DNA of 64,000 bases from Falsibacillus albus (GTDB taxonomy: Bacteria > Bacillota > Bacilli > Bacillales > DSM-25281), in NCBI RefSeq assembly GCF_003668575.1, contig NZ_RCVZ01000004.1, forward strand, positions 226,876 through 290,875, given 5' to 3'. Positions within the stretch are counted from its first letter, which is position 1, and each line of letters begins with the position of its first letter. Made by a program: the position numbers and the translations under genes. Shown piece by piece: positions 42,236 to 51,680 of this stretch. The notes under the pieces were generated by a model. That model was not told where the DNA came from and searched no databases. It saw only the letters and a program-made list of their open reading frames with translations.

Positions 42236-43338
42236 AACTCGTTTCCTCCAACAATTCTTTGTTTTTCAACAATGGTCGATTCATTGCCACCATTCTTAAT
42301 AGTCCTTTTTCTATTTTGAAGCATAGAACGGATCTCGTCCAAGGCTGCTTCTGAATTCTCTACATGCAAAGTGATCCTTCTATTCTGCGGAAAATGCTTT
42401 TCCTTATGCCGATAGCGCGGATCATAATAGTATTGGAGCAATAGGGTGACTGCAGATTCAAATCGACCGAATTTGAGATCGTTCTCTATTTGGGTTGCTG
42501 CAGGTGTATGAATTCGTCGTTTAATTCGCTGGAATGCCTCGATAAATTTCTGTTGATGTTCCCAAGGCCTGTATTCGTCCAATATGTTTTGAACACGTGC
42601 TTCAATGGGGATATCAATAAATAACTGAATGCCTTCCTCCTTCTTTCTTATGATACTTTCGGGCAGCATCACCTTCCCGATCCTCTTGCTTTCAGCTTCC
42701 ATGAGAAAGTATCGCGACGAGAGCTGTAACGCCTCCTGCAGAAACTGGGAATCAAAGAATTTTTGATTATTCGGTTCAAGCCCGATCTGCCCAAAAATGG
42801 ATCCGCGGTGATTGGCCATTTTCTCTAAATCGATGACCGGGATTCCTTCAGCTTTTAACTCCCTAAGAATAGATGTTTTGCCGCTGCCTGTACTGCCATT
42901 CAAGACAATGGCTTCTGCCTTTAATTCCAGTCTTTCCAGTGATTTTACCACCCATTGGCGATAGGCACGGACACCCCCTTGCAGCCTGTAGACAGGTAAA
43001 CCCATCAAATCCAGTACGGTTGCAGATGTTTTGCTCCTCATCCCGCCTCGCCAGCAAAAAACAACAAATCCCTTTTCCTCCCCACTTCCGAACGTATTAA
43101 TGAAGGAAGGGAGTTTAGCTGAAACGACCTCCAATCCTTTTTTCTTGGCTGCATCTACACCAACTTTCTTATATAGTGTGCCTATTTCTGCCCTTTCTTC
43201 ATCATTAAAAAGGGGGATATTCAAACTTCCTGGAATGGTATCGCGTTTGAATTCCGATGGGGAACGAACATCAACCGTGATTACTTTCCCCTTTTCTTGG
43301 AGTGCTAAAAGTTCTGGAACGGATACGTCCTTAAACAA
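42232..43338 (-). CDS. mnmH: tRNA 2-selenouridine synthase
   Basis: A 368-aa protein in two parts. The N-terminal rhodanese domain has VFCWRGGMRSKT with the catalytic Cys, and the C-terminal P-loop domain has LNGSTGSGKTSIL. This is the SelU/MnmH layout. It replaces sulphur by selenium in the wobble 2-thiouridine of tRNA, using selenophosphate from SelD. It follows selD by 18 bp on the same strand, so the two form an operon. Confidence 0.92.
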   Translation of the reverse strand: MFKDVSVPELLALQEKGKVITVDVRSPSEFKRDTIPGSLNIPLFNDEERAEIGTLYKKVGVDAAKKKGLEVVSAKLPSFINTFGSGEEKGFVVFCWRGGMRSKTSATVLDLMGLPVYRLQGGVRAYRQWVVKSLERLELKAEAIVLNGSTGSGKTSILRELKAEGIPVIDLEKMANHRGSIFGQIGLEPNNQKFFDSQFLQEALQLSSRYFLMEAESKRIGKVMLPESIIRKKEEGIQLFIDIPIEARVQNILDEYRPWEHQQKFIEAFQRIKRRIHTPAATQIENDLKFGRFESAVTLLLQYYYDPRYRHKEKHFPQNRRITLHVENSEAALDEIRSMLQNRKRTIKNGGNESTIVEKQRIVGGNEL

Positions 43339-43356
43339 TGAAAAATTCCCCTTTCC

Positions 43357-44409
43357 TTATAAAACTGTTATCTGTCCAGGATGTTCTTCAGTAACCTCTC
43401 CGATCATTGAAGCATCCTCTATTCCTGCTGTCTTTATTTCTGCCAGCAATGCTTCTGCTTTCGACTCGTTTATCGAAATCAAAAGACCTCCAGAAGTGAC
43501 GGCATCACATAATATCCATTGATCGATTTGGTCCATATTTTGTGGATATTTAACCCTATCAGATAAATATTTGAAGTTATTCTTGGTTCCCCCCGGTATG
43601 ATCCCTTTTTCTGCAAGTTCCCTCACGCGCGGCAATATAGGCACTTTCTCCTTATAAATTTTGATTCCCGCCTTGCTTCCTTTCGCCATTTCAGAAGCAT
43701 GCCCCAGAAGACCAAATCCAGTGACATCTGTACAGGCATGGACATCATATGACTCCATCGTCTCTGCCGTTTTTTTGTTTAGCGTTGCCATGACATTTGT
43801 CAATTGCTTGATTTCTTCATCAGATAGCAAGTCCTGTTTTAAAGAGCTTGTCAAAATACCTACGCCGATCGGTTTTGTAAGGATGAGCTTATCACCCGGT
43901 CTTGCACCTGCATTCGAGCGGACACGGTCTGGATGGACAGTTCCCGTAACAGCCAATCCAAATTTAGGTTCTTGGTCATCAATGGAATGTCCGCCGACAA
44001 GAGTAGCTCCCGCTTCCAGTAGTTTGTCGCCTGCACCGCGAAGAATTTCCGCCAAAATCGATTTATCCAGCTTGGCAATCGGGAATGCCACAATATTAAG
44101 GGCTGTCAAAGGTTTCCCGCCCATTGCATAGATATCGCTTAATGCATTTGCGGCAGCGACTTGACCAAATGAATAAGGATCATTAACAATCGGCGTGAAA
44201 AAATCCAATGTTTGTACGATTGCCAAATCCTCAGTCAATTTATAAACACCCGCATCATCACTTGTATCCAAACCCACCAAGAGATTCGGGTTAGGAGCAG
44301 CAGGAGGCAATGTTTGAATAACTTCAGCAAGGTCGGCCGGTCCGATTTTGCAGCCGCATCCCCCTTTTGTAGAAAGAGAAGTTAACTTCACGGAATTGGA
44401 TTGAATCAT
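43357..44409 (-). CDS. selD: Selenophosphate synthase (Cys form)
   Basis: A 350-aa SelD. The N-terminal loop STKGGCGCKIGP holds the active-site Cys where some species have Sec; the codons there are TGC, not TGA. GVYKLTEDLAIVQTLDFFTP, NALSDIYAMGGKP and LVGGHSIDD form the ATP/metal site. It makes selenophosphate from selenide and ATP. Paired with mnmH, its product probably goes to tRNA; selA/selB are not in the window. Confidence 0.93.
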   Translation of the reverse strand: MIQSNSVKLTSLSTKGGCGCKIGPADLAEVIQTLPPAAPNPNLLVGLDTSDDAGVYKLTEDLAIVQTLDFFTPIVNDPYSFGQVAAANALSDIYAMGGKPLTALNIVAFPIAKLDKSILAEILRGAGDKLLEAGATLVGGHSIDDQEPKFGLAVTGTVHPDRVRSNAGARPGDKLILTKPIGVGILTSSLKQDLLSDEEIKQLTNVMATLNKKTAETMESYDVHACTDVTGFGLLGHASEMAKGSKAGIKIYKEKVPILPRVRELAEKGIIPGGTKNNFKYLSDRVKYPQNMDQIDQWILCDAVTSGGLLISINESKAEALLAEIKTAGIEDASMIGEVTEEHPGQITVL

Positions 44410-44617
44410 TTGCTACCAACCTTTCTGAAAAAAATAGAATGATAGCTTCATTATAAAGTAGAAATGTATTTTTTCATAATTTTCCTTCAATTATTTTTAA
44501 TAAAAAAGAAAGGACCACGTAATGACATCTTTACTTTAGTTTTACCCTCATGTGAAGGTATTATATCCGTTGCGACGAATAAAGATAATAAACATAATAG
44601 GAAGGGAGTGTGGATGT

Positions 44618-45160
44618 TTGAACACTGCAGACGTGTATTTGAAGAATGTTGAGCAAACATTTATGAGTATGAAAAAACAAGCCGAAAATACTTTTAGTCA
44701 ATTATCTTTAGAAGAATTGCATTATACTCCCAATGATTCGTGTAATTCTATTGCCGTTTTGATTAAACATATCAGTGGAAATTTAGTGTCTCGGTTTACT
44801 GAGTTTTTAACCTCGGATGGTGAGAAAGATTTTCGTGATCGTGATGGAGAATTTGAGGGTGTATACTCCTCCATGGATGATTTTTATGCAAACTGGAATA
44901 AAGGCTGGCCAATATTGTTTGATGTGATATCGAAGTTAAACGACGCAGATTTACTGAAAACCATATACATTAGGTCCGAGCCTCATCTGGTGCTTGAAGC
45001 CCTTCAGCGCCAGGTGTCCCATTACGCTGGACACATTGGGCAAATTGTCTATATCGGCAAGTTGGTTAAAGGGAAACAATGGAAAACATTAAGTATTCCT
45101 AAAGGGAAATCAAAAGAATACAATAATGAAATGATTTCAAGGCAGCAGTCGAATTCATAG
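44618..45160 (+). CDS. DUF1572/DinB-superfamily protein
   Basis: A 180-aa protein. YLKNVEQTFMSMKKQAENTF at the start, IAVLIKHISGNLVSRFTEFL with the first His and VSHYAGHIGQIVYIGKLVKG at the end with the H-x3-H pair match DUF1572. The start is a TTG at 44618, with GGAAGGGAG upstream; the frame is open to 44552. It binds a metal in relatives; its substrate is unknown. Confidence 0.8.
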   Translation: MNTADVYLKNVEQTFMSMKKQAENTFSQLSLEELHYTPNDSCNSIAVLIKHISGNLVSRFTEFLTSDGEKDFRDRDGEFEGVYSSMDDFYANWNKGWPILFDVISKLNDADLLKTIYIRSEPHLVLEALQRQVSHYAGHIGQIVYIGKLVKGKQWKTLSIPKGKSKEYNNEMISRQQSNS

Positions 45161-45186
45161 ATTGAAATTTAGAAACACGATTATAG

Positions 45187-45222
45187 AAAAAAAGGCATTG
45201 AGTGTTTTAGAATGCCTTTTTG
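45187..45222 (+). terminator. Terminator of the DUF1572 gene
   Basis: AAAAAGGCATT and AATGCCTTTTT pair around a 12-nt loop with TG and A/T behind. Confidence 0.8.
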
Positions 45223-45250
45223 TAAATCCCATTATAGTGAAACAAAGTAA

Positions 45251-45376
45251 TCAGCACTTTCCGCTGGCTCTCAATCGCTGAACCGTTTCAACGATCTTTT
45301 CAGGTTCATCCATATCCTTTTCAAACAATTTCAGTAGTCGGTCATTAATCTGAACTGGACCTAATGAACATTTAAT
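45251..45376 (-). pseudogene. Possible coding remnant
   Basis: A 41-codon open stretch with no start codon: PVQINDRLLKLFEKDMDEPE followed by KIVETVQRLRASGKC and a stop. The residue use looks like a real protein C-terminus rather than random DNA. An in-frame TAA precedes it. I do not recognise the family. Confidence 0.3.
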
Positions 45377-45441
45377 TTAAGATTAATGCAGTTTGTAGTA
45401 GCCATTTGACACCGCTATGTTTATTTGAAATGCTTCTTTAT

Positions 45442-45660
45442 TTTTGGCTCTTTTCGTAAAATTTGTTGCATTTCATCAAAGGTTTCGTAGGGTTGATTTC
45501 CGCTGCAGGATGCTCGATTTGGCACATGACAATGATCACTTTGGCAGCGACACATCTGACTTCTCTCTTCTCGCTACGCTGCGGGGTCCACCTAGCCCTC
45601 TGATCTCTCCGGAGCCTCGCACCTTCCCCGAGAAAGCAACTTTAATTTCCGAAAAGTTCA
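45442..45660. repeat. Dispersed Bacillus intergenic repeat, copy 2
   Basis: Contains GGTTGATTTCCGCTGCAGGA and GATGCTCG, then CTCTCCGGAGCCTCGCACCTT, in the same order as copy 1, with the same GGCTCTTTTCGTAAA lead-in. The middle part is longer and differs. No gene is seen between 45380 and 45778. Confidence 0.72.
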
Positions 45661-45778
45661 TTCCCCTCTCAGTCAATAAGAATTTCCTTTCCAATAAATT
45701 TTGAAATATTCCATATTCATGTAACTAATGAACGTATTCAATCGTCATACAAAAAAATAGCGGGAGGAGTCTTCACTT

Positions 45779-46159
45779 TTGACAAAAAAATTACTTTCAT
45801 GCATTTCATTTGTTCTATTGATGCAGCTTGCCGGCTGTGGAACAGGAATGGATGATATTAAAAATTCCAGTATAAATGTAGGAAATCCACCTTTAACACA
45901 CAAAAACACCCCTGAAATTGTATGGAAACAATTATCCCCTAATGAAAAAAATAGAATCGTCGGGAAATGGACAAAAGCAAGGATCACTAAAATCACCCTT
46001 CAGATTAATATGATCACTTCGGGTTCTGATAAATCATATATCGGAAAAGAAGTTTACATGATCGACTTTCCTACATCCAATCAATCCAAGCCATCAAATA
46101 TCATTGTATTTGCGGATATTGATACTCTTGAAATTATCGGGAATGGGTTGGTGGATTGA
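45779..46159 (+). CDS. Putative lipoprotein, 126 aa
   Basis: A TTG-started protein with a lipoprotein signal: MTKKLLSCISFVLLMQLAGC, lipobox LAGC with the lipidated Cys at residue 20. The mature part is polar (DIKNSSINVGNPPLTHKNTP). The middle has VWKQLSPNEKNRIVGKWTKA, then a beta-type end with MIDFPT and VFADIDTLEIIGNGLVD. Such small secreted lipoproteins are frequent in bacilli; the family is not known to me. GGGAGGAG lies upstream. Confidence 0.72.
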   Translation: MTKKLLSCISFVLLMQLAGCGTGMDDIKNSSINVGNPPLTHKNTPEIVWKQLSPNEKNRIVGKWTKARITKITLQINMITSGSDKSYIGKEVYMIDFPTSNQSKPSNIIVFADIDTLEIIGNGLVD

Positions 46160-46274
46160 AAAAACGAACGGATCCCAATGGCGTTCGTACGTTCTCATAT
46201 TTTTACTTCTAAGTTCATATAAGAAAAAATATTAAAAGATAACCTTGACTCTTTACTCAATTGATATAAATATC

Positions 46275-46405
46275 ATGGTATGTTGATTTCCCCAGCAGGA
46301 TGCTCGCTTTCCAGCGGCCTTTGAGCCTCCTCACTTCGCTGCTGGGACTCACATGTCCCGCTTAATCCCCTAGGAGTCTCGCACCTTCCGCTACAGTCAA
46401 CACGT
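46275..46405. repeat. Dispersed Bacillus intergenic repeat, copy 3
   Basis: GTTGATTTCCCCAGCAGGAT, then GCTCGCTTTCC, then AGGAGTCTCGCACCTTCCGC and a closing AGTCAAC make the full unit with its inverted GTTGA/TCAAC ends. The rest of the gap to 46631 shows no supported gene. Confidence 0.75.
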
Positions 46406-46631
46406 TGAGTAATGAAGTTAAAATCGAAACCCACAAGGTATAAAAAAACAATTTTCATGATTAACCGAATGTGCAAACTGTTAAACTCCTTGTATCAATT
46501 TGACGAACTTCCACTTCTTTTGATAGCTTTTGTCAGTTGGCAGGAAAATGGGATTGTCCCTATTGAATATATTCATATCTCGAACTTCTTTTCATTTTAG
46601 ACACTAAAACATATAGGAAAGGAATTTGAAC

Positions 46632-47549
46632 ATGAATAAAAATCAGATGGTTAGAGCGTATTCAATCAAAGAAGTATCCAAAAAATTGAATATCCCGACG
46701 GGGACGATCAGGCAATGGGAAAAGGATTTGAGCGGGCTGCTGATGATTCCACGTACGAAGCAGGGAGCAAGATTTTATACAGAAAAGGAAATCATGGTCC
46801 TCGGGAAAATCAAGGAAATGCGTGAACAAAATATAAGTAAGGATATGATACGTTCGCTATTGTTAAAACATTTCCAGCATCGCTCGGAACACCCTTCCGA
46901 ATCGCTCGAAACCTTGCCGGCCGAAAGAGAACAGCAGCCTATGGAGTCCCCTGAGCCCAAACCTAATAATATTAAAGAATTCTATAATGCAATGGACCAA
47001 TATAAGCAAGACTTGATAAAAGAATTCAAACGCGAGATGATAGAGAATCGGAAAGTGCTTGTGGATGAAATCAAGAATGAGCTTTCATCAACCTCTTTGG
47101 AAACAGTGAAGAGCATTTCGAAATCTGTACACCGCTCTAATGATAAGCGGAAAGCCGATTTACAGCAGATCAACGATACAATTTCTCATATTTCGGAACA
47201 TACTTCCGAAACGTTCGCAGCCCTATCGGATGTGGTGGCAAACAGTTCAAAATCAACTTACGAAAAGTTGTCAAAGAGAATGACGGAATTTACAAAAGGT
47301 TCAGCAAAGGACAACCAAACTACGATCAGCAAAGTGTCCAAGTCTTTGAAAGAGACAAAAAATGATATTAAAAAAGTTTCACAGGCATTCGATGCTCATC
47401 AAGTTCACCTTTTAGGTTCGATGAATGAGCTGAAGCAATCGATTTCAGAAATTCAAAAAAGAGAAGATGCATTCCAGGATATGCTTGTCAGCTACCGGCA
47501 AGCTGCTGCAGCAAAAAGCAAGAAGAGATGGTGGAAAGTATTTTCATAA
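46632..47549 (+). CDS. MerR-type HTH protein with long coiled coil
   Basis: A 305-aa protein. Residues about 8-75 form a MerR-like winged HTH (YSIKEVSKKLNIPTGTIRQW, then GARFYTEKEIMVLGKIKEM). A long, charged coiled-coil region with many Ser, Lys and Glu follows (about 110-290), and the C-terminus ends KKRWWKVFS, a basic-aromatic tail also seen in DUF3967-type plasmid and prophage proteins. Such proteins can anchor DNA, as RacA does; no such role is shown here. SD AGGAAAGGA lies 8 bp upstream of the ATG. Confidence 0.68.
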   Translation: MNKNQMVRAYSIKEVSKKLNIPTGTIRQWEKDLSGLLMIPRTKQGARFYTEKEIMVLGKIKEMREQNISKDMIRSLLLKHFQHRSEHPSESLETLPAEREQQPMESPEPKPNNIKEFYNAMDQYKQDLIKEFKREMIENRKVLVDEIKNELSSTSLETVKSISKSVHRSNDKRKADLQQINDTISHISEHTSETFAALSDVVANSSKSTYEKLSKRMTEFTKGSAKDNQTTISKVSKSLKETKNDIKKVSQAFDAHQVHLLGSMNELKQSISEIQKREDAFQDMLVSYRQAAAAKSKKRWWKVFS

Positions 47550-47556
47550 TTTTGTT

Positions 47557-47631
47557 GAATGAGCCCTCTCCTTTATGAAAGGGCTCTGAATGTAGGGGCC
47601 AATTGGATGATGTTCGAATTGGCCCCCTACA
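47557..47631 (+). terminator. Two hairpins behind the MerR-like gene
   Basis: GAGCCCT/AGGGCTC (47559-47586) is followed by GTAGGGGCCAATT/AATTGGCCCCCTAC (47592-47630), a 13-bp stem with one offset. Neither has a T-run. The first is the likelier transcript end. Confidence 0.5.
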
Positions 47632-47773
47632 GTTTGTCCATAAAATTCTAGGCAATTGCAGGCAGACCCCTTCCCTATCTATCGTTCGCAACATCCAGAC
47701 ATATTTGAGCCAAAATAATTTAATCTTCTATGTGTTGATATCCCTGATCAGTTATCGATTACGAATTACCCTT

Positions 47774-47815
47774 CGAACTATTCGGAACACATTTTTTAGA
47801 GTTCCGAACAGTTCG
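47774..47815. promoter_or_regulatory. Long inverted repeat with TTCGGAA core
   Basis: CGAACTATTCGGAAC (47774-47788) pairs with GTTCCGAACAGTTCG (47801-47815), 14 of 15 bases. The core GTTCCGAACAGTTCGG is itself palindromic. It lies in a 365-bp gap that holds no supported gene. It may be an operator or an RNA hairpin. Confidence 0.45.
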
Positions 47816-47915
47816 GAATGGGGGTTCGAATGAGATGAAAAGGAGGGCTTCTGTCGAAGTACGTCTATTTCCTAAGGAAGAATGTCCGGCTAAGTATTAC
47901 TCCTATCATGTACAT

Positions 47916-48680
47916 TTATTTTCTTTTATTGAATTTCATCAATCCTTCCTCTGTCTCAAAGCTTTTCGTATGCGGCATTCCCAACTGACATTCGATTCGA
48001 AGTGCTTCTTCCAAAGACAGGCCCCATCCCCTAAGGGCTGATTGTTTGTCCGATCTCAGCGATCCTTGTGGATAGGAAGCGATTTGTTGCGCCAATTCAA
48101 TGGCACGTCCAAGTAAATTGTCCGATTCAACGACCTCTGTCACCAACCCCCAATCAAGTGCGGTAGCAGCATCTATTTTTCTTCCAGTCAAAATTAAATC
48201 CATTCCTCTCCCCCAACCTACTATTCGTGGAATTCTTTGTGTTCCACCGTCTACAAGAGGAACATTCCATCTTCTTTCCAAGCATCCAAATTCCGCTTCT
48301 TTGGAGGCAATCCGAATATCACACCATGCCGCCATTTCGAGTCCCCCGGCAAAACAATATCCATCTATCGCTGCAATGGTCGGCTTGAATATATCTGTCA
48401 TTCTCGTAAAACCTAAATAGCCTTTTCCATTATAGGCAAAATCGGCATCATACTGTTCCCGAGGCCTAAGTGATTCTATCGCCTTCAAGTCTGCTCCTGA
48501 ACTGAACGATGATCCTTCCCCGGTTAAGATCGCTACATTCGATTCAGGGTCGTCCCGAAATCCAACCCATGCCTGCTGTAAGAGCAAGGCCGTCTCCCCA
48601 TCAATACAATTGTGCTTTTGTGGACGATTGATCCTTATTATGGTGATTCCATCTTGCTTTTCAACAATAACCTTTTCCAT
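47916..48680 (-). CDS. Enoyl-CoA hydratase/isomerase family protein
   Basis: A 254-aa crotonase-fold protein. The oxyanion-hole blocks are FSSGADLKAIESL and IDGYCFAGGLEMAAWCDIRI; ERRWNVPLVDGGTQRIPRIV follows. One of the usual two catalytic Glu positions reads Gly-Gly-Thr, so the exact reaction is unsure. The ATG at 48680 has GAGGAG upstream. It is a single gene. Confidence 0.87.
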   Translation of the reverse strand: MEKVIVEKQDGITIIRINRPQKHNCIDGETALLLQQAWVGFRDDPESNVAILTGEGSSFSSGADLKAIESLRPREQYDADFAYNGKGYLGFTRMTDIFKPTIAAIDGYCFAGGLEMAAWCDIRIASKEAEFGCLERRWNVPLVDGGTQRIPRIVGWGRGMDLILTGRKIDAATALDWGLVTEVVESDNLLGRAIELAQQIASYPQGSLRSDKQSALRGWGLSLEEALRIECQLGMPHTKSFETEEGLMKFNKRK

Positions 48681-48989
48681 GCACATTTCTCCTCTTTAAA
48701 CATTTTTTTGCGCGCTTTGCTGTTCAAATAGCTTGGACCATTGCATTTACAAGTTGCCGAAGCTCAATCAGATTCGTCCTTAATCTGACGAGTTGCTATA
48801 GACAAAATATTACTTTCGCACTTTTTTTACATACAATTATAAATTCAGTATTTTCAGACTTTTTACAAAGAATTATTACCTACGCCTGATTTTAGGCTAA
48901 TTTATATGTAATACTAACGTCAACAAGTGTACATAAAAAATATTTTTTTTATAAAATTAGCAATTCGTAAAAACTATGTGCTATACTTA

Positions 48990-49070
48990 GTTAAACCTTT
49001 AAAGCTTTATACCATTCTTTACTGTAACGTGAACGACATTCCCCGCTCTAATATGGAGCGGGGTTTTTTA
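48990..49070 (+). ncRNA. Candidate small RNA ending in a strong terminator
   Basis: The 500-bp gap between the hydratase and csp genes holds TATACT near 48983, then about 55 bp without a frame, then CCCCGCTC-TAATATG-GAGCGGGG followed by six T (49038-49069), a textbook terminator on the plus strand. No plus-strand gene lies upstream that it could serve. The -35 is not clear. Confidence 0.4.
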
Positions 49071-49142
49071 TGATCTTGGTCATGCTAAACAACAGTATGC
49101 TAGATTTTTCTTCCCACCAACTCCACCAGAGTTTAAATAAAA

Positions 49143-49175
49143 AAACAGATCCTGCATATGCAGAATCTGTTTTCA
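49143..49175 (-). terminator. Terminator of the cold-shock gene
   Basis: AACAGATTCTGCATATGCAGGATCTGTTTTTTT-type hairpin on the minus strand: ACAGAT and ATCTGT arms with an inner CTGCA/TGCAG pair, T-run after it. Confidence 0.85.
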
Positions 49176-49188
49176 AAAAAGCTTACAA

Positions 49189-49419
<231 letters not shown>

Positions 49420-49684
49420 TTAAGTTACTACCTTTGCTCATAGTATTCATCGAGACGAAAAGCGAAAACTTTTGAATCCATTCGTACCGAACAAAAATAA
49501 TTCTTACTAACCATAACATGTAATGAGAAGAATAGCAATGCAAGAAAAAATAAAGTAAAATCATTTTGATTTATTTAAAATTTCCGTTCACCATCTCTTT
49601 TGATTTCTGAGCTACACATAAAATTGCTAAAAATCAATCATAAGCATAAAAGCAGCATAAAAAAGAGGCCATCCTGACAATTGA

Positions 49685-50014
49685 TTAAGAAATGTTTGTA
49701 CAATTATTCTTAATTAAATTTGTTATTTTATCGATCCATTTGTCTCGATTATTAACAACAAATCGAAAGGATTCCCCTTCTTTTGTGAAGACTTCAAGTC
49801 CATTCTTGGCGAATGGCACCCCAAAAACTTTGTTTGTATATTTATCAAGACGATCAATCTCATTAACACTTATAGCTACTTCTTCCCGTTGAAAATTGAC
49901 GGCATGGGGTTTATGTATAAGTTCATTTTTTGTTAAGTAAAGCTTGCCGCCTACACTCTCTTTTCCCTTCCAAACATTAGCCACCCCATCATATACAATA
50001 TCACTTTTGTTCAT
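49685..50014 (-). CDS. GRAM/PH-like domain protein
   Basis: A 109-aa protein from the ATG at 50014, behind AAGGGGGAAACAGG. The beta-type pattern YDGVANVWKGKESVGGKLYL, TKNELIHKPH, then ISVNEIDRLDKYTNKVFGVP and RFVVNNRDKWIDKI matches bacterial GRAM-like domains (a PH fold of about 100 aa). Function unknown. Confidence 0.68.
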   Translation of the reverse strand: MNKSDIVYDGVANVWKGKESVGGKLYLTKNELIHKPHAVNFQREEVAISVNEIDRLDKYTNKVFGVPFAKNGLEVFTKEGESFRFVVNNRDKWIDKITNLIKNNCTNIS

Positions 50015-50079
50015 CCTGTTTCCCCCTTCATGTTTAGTCCACATTCATATTCCCAAAAGCTTTGACCTTTACACCCTTT

Positions 50080-50345
50080 TTAAAAGGGTGTTGCTATTCA
50101 TCTGTATGGTTGATTTCTGAATGCAGGAGATGCTCGCTTTTCGAGTGGCCTTACACGAAGTGAGATCGTTCGATGTTGGCACAGGACAAGGAAAGTATTG
50201 GAGCGACACATAACACGAAGAAAAGTGACTAGCAATTTTGAGGACGTGCCGAACTTAATCGAACATTCCCCCGAAATCTCCTCGCCCCCCTGCCCACCTA
50301 CTACCTCCGGAGTGTCGTACCCACTGTTCAAATCAACCCTTTGGT
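50080..50345. repeat. Dispersed Bacillus intergenic repeat, copy 4 (long form)
   Basis: Starts GGTTGATTTCTGAATGCAGG and GATGCTCGCTTTTCGAGTGGCC and closes with CCTCCGGAGTGTCGTACCC and AAATCAACCC. The middle is enlarged to about 150 bp with no gene. Confidence 0.68.
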
Positions 50346-50432
50346 GAATTTTTATCAAAAAATTATTTTAAAAACAATCTTCGAGAAAACAGCCAATTTT
50401 TTATATAAAAATTGGCAAACTCCGAATAGAGC

Positions 50433-51215
50433 CTAAATAAAAAACTTTATCATATTATAGAGATTCGTCAGGATGATCCCTAATAACGTAATTGTGAAGA
50501 TCTTTTGTATGTGAGTATGTCTCAATTTATGTGCCAATGAACTTCCGATGAAGCCTCCCAGGATGCCTCCTAATATCATGAATTTCAGCATAGACAAGTC
50601 ATAACGTCCGAAACCGGTCGTCAATTCAATCGTCAGAAGTGTTGACAACTGGGAAAAGAATATAATGAAGATGGAATTTATGGAAGCTTCCTTCATCTCC
50701 AATGAAAAAAGCCATGTCAATATCGCTACATTTAATGGACCCCCGCCAATGCCCAAAAATGAGGCAAGCATCCCCAAGATGAGGCCGACAAGAAAAATCG
50801 CAGAATGATTTTTTATTTCATACGTTTTAAACTTATGTTTATATTGAACAAAAATGTAAATGACAAGCATTAATACAGCTAAAATGCCAGCCTGGATGAC
50901 AGTGATGAGATTGTCGTCTTCGGCGATAACTTCAATATGATTGAATAGAAACTTCCCGATGACCCCACCGATCACCGATCCGATTGAGATGATTAGACTT
51001 AGTTTCCCTTTAACCTTGACACCGGATGATTGCGCTTTCAATAATGAAACTACCGACATCGTAAAAACGGTCGCCGCTGATAGTACGGTAATCGTCGACA
51101 CATGGTACTGGCCCAGTGCATCGAGCACCGGCTTGATGATCACTCCCCCACCCAAACCGGCTAAAGCGCCGACGATGGAAGCCCCTAATCCGACGATGAA
51201 ATAAATGATATACAT
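50433..51215 (-). CDS. TauE/SafE-family permease
   Basis: A 260-aa membrane protein with eight hydrophobic segments. The GLGASIVGALAGLGGGVIIKP block at residues about 10-28 and its repeat LGMLASFLGIGGGPLNVAIL at about 150 are the duplicated TauE signatures. The family exports sulphite, sulphonates or related anions. It is a single gene; context does not name the substrate. Confidence 0.9.
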   Translation of the reverse strand: MYIIYFIVGLGASIVGALAGLGGGVIIKPVLDALGQYHVSTITVLSAATVFTMSVVSLLKAQSSGVKVKGKLSLIISIGSVIGGVIGKFLFNHIEVIAEDDNLITVIQAGILAVLMLVIYIFVQYKHKFKTYEIKNHSAIFLVGLILGMLASFLGIGGGPLNVAILTWLFSLEMKEASINSIFIIFFSQLSTLLTIELTTGFGRYDLSMLKFMILGGILGGFIGSSLAHKLRHTHIQKIFTITLLGIILTNLYNMIKFFI

Positions 51216-51377
51216 AGTTCCTCCTGATGACTGCTCATAATAAAAACGTTAACAAACACTTTTATCCTATTTCATTTTTCTGGCTGAGGCAAGCGTTCCT
51301 GCACAAGTTAACGAAAAATTAATCTTTTTCTCAAGGATTATTGTTATTCACATTTTTTCTTAAAAAATATCATCCTA

Positions 51378-51470
51378 TGATGTTGATTGAGGTGGAAGGT
51401 GCGAGACTTCGGAGGACACAGCGGGCCAGTTGGAAAAGCTGCAGGGCTTTGCCTATAGGCGACAAGCATG
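51378..51470. repeat. Dispersed repeat, partial copy in reverse orientation
   Basis: GTTGATTGAGGTGGAAGGTG and GCGAGACTTCGGAGGA are the reverse complement of the second half of the dispersed repeat; the other half is missing. The gap 51216-51680 holds nothing else I can support. Confidence 0.6.
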
Positions 51471-51680
51471 AAAACAATAGAATGTCGCTGTTCAAACTTT
51501 TAACCTGCTTTAACTTAGATTTGCGTTATATAAAGTCGAATAATTTGGAATATTGATACTTTTATCCTAGGATTATTTTCAAAAACATGTCATACGAACC
51601 TATGTTTGTTTTCCAATAAGTGCTATGATATGAATAGACACCAAAGAGCCGGCTTCATGACAAAAAAAGGAGGGAGTTAC

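Noticed and set aside
43357..44409. Selenocysteine in SelD
   Set aside because: The active-site codon is TGC; no TGA is in the frame.
46412..46600. 62-aa plus-strand ORF before the MerR-like gene
   Set aside because: Starts in the dispersed repeat, lacks a ribosome site and has no recognisable pattern.
47835..48041. 68-aa plus-strand ORF overlapping the hydratase end
   Set aside because: The ATG has no proper ribosome site and the second half is antisense to the hydratase gene.
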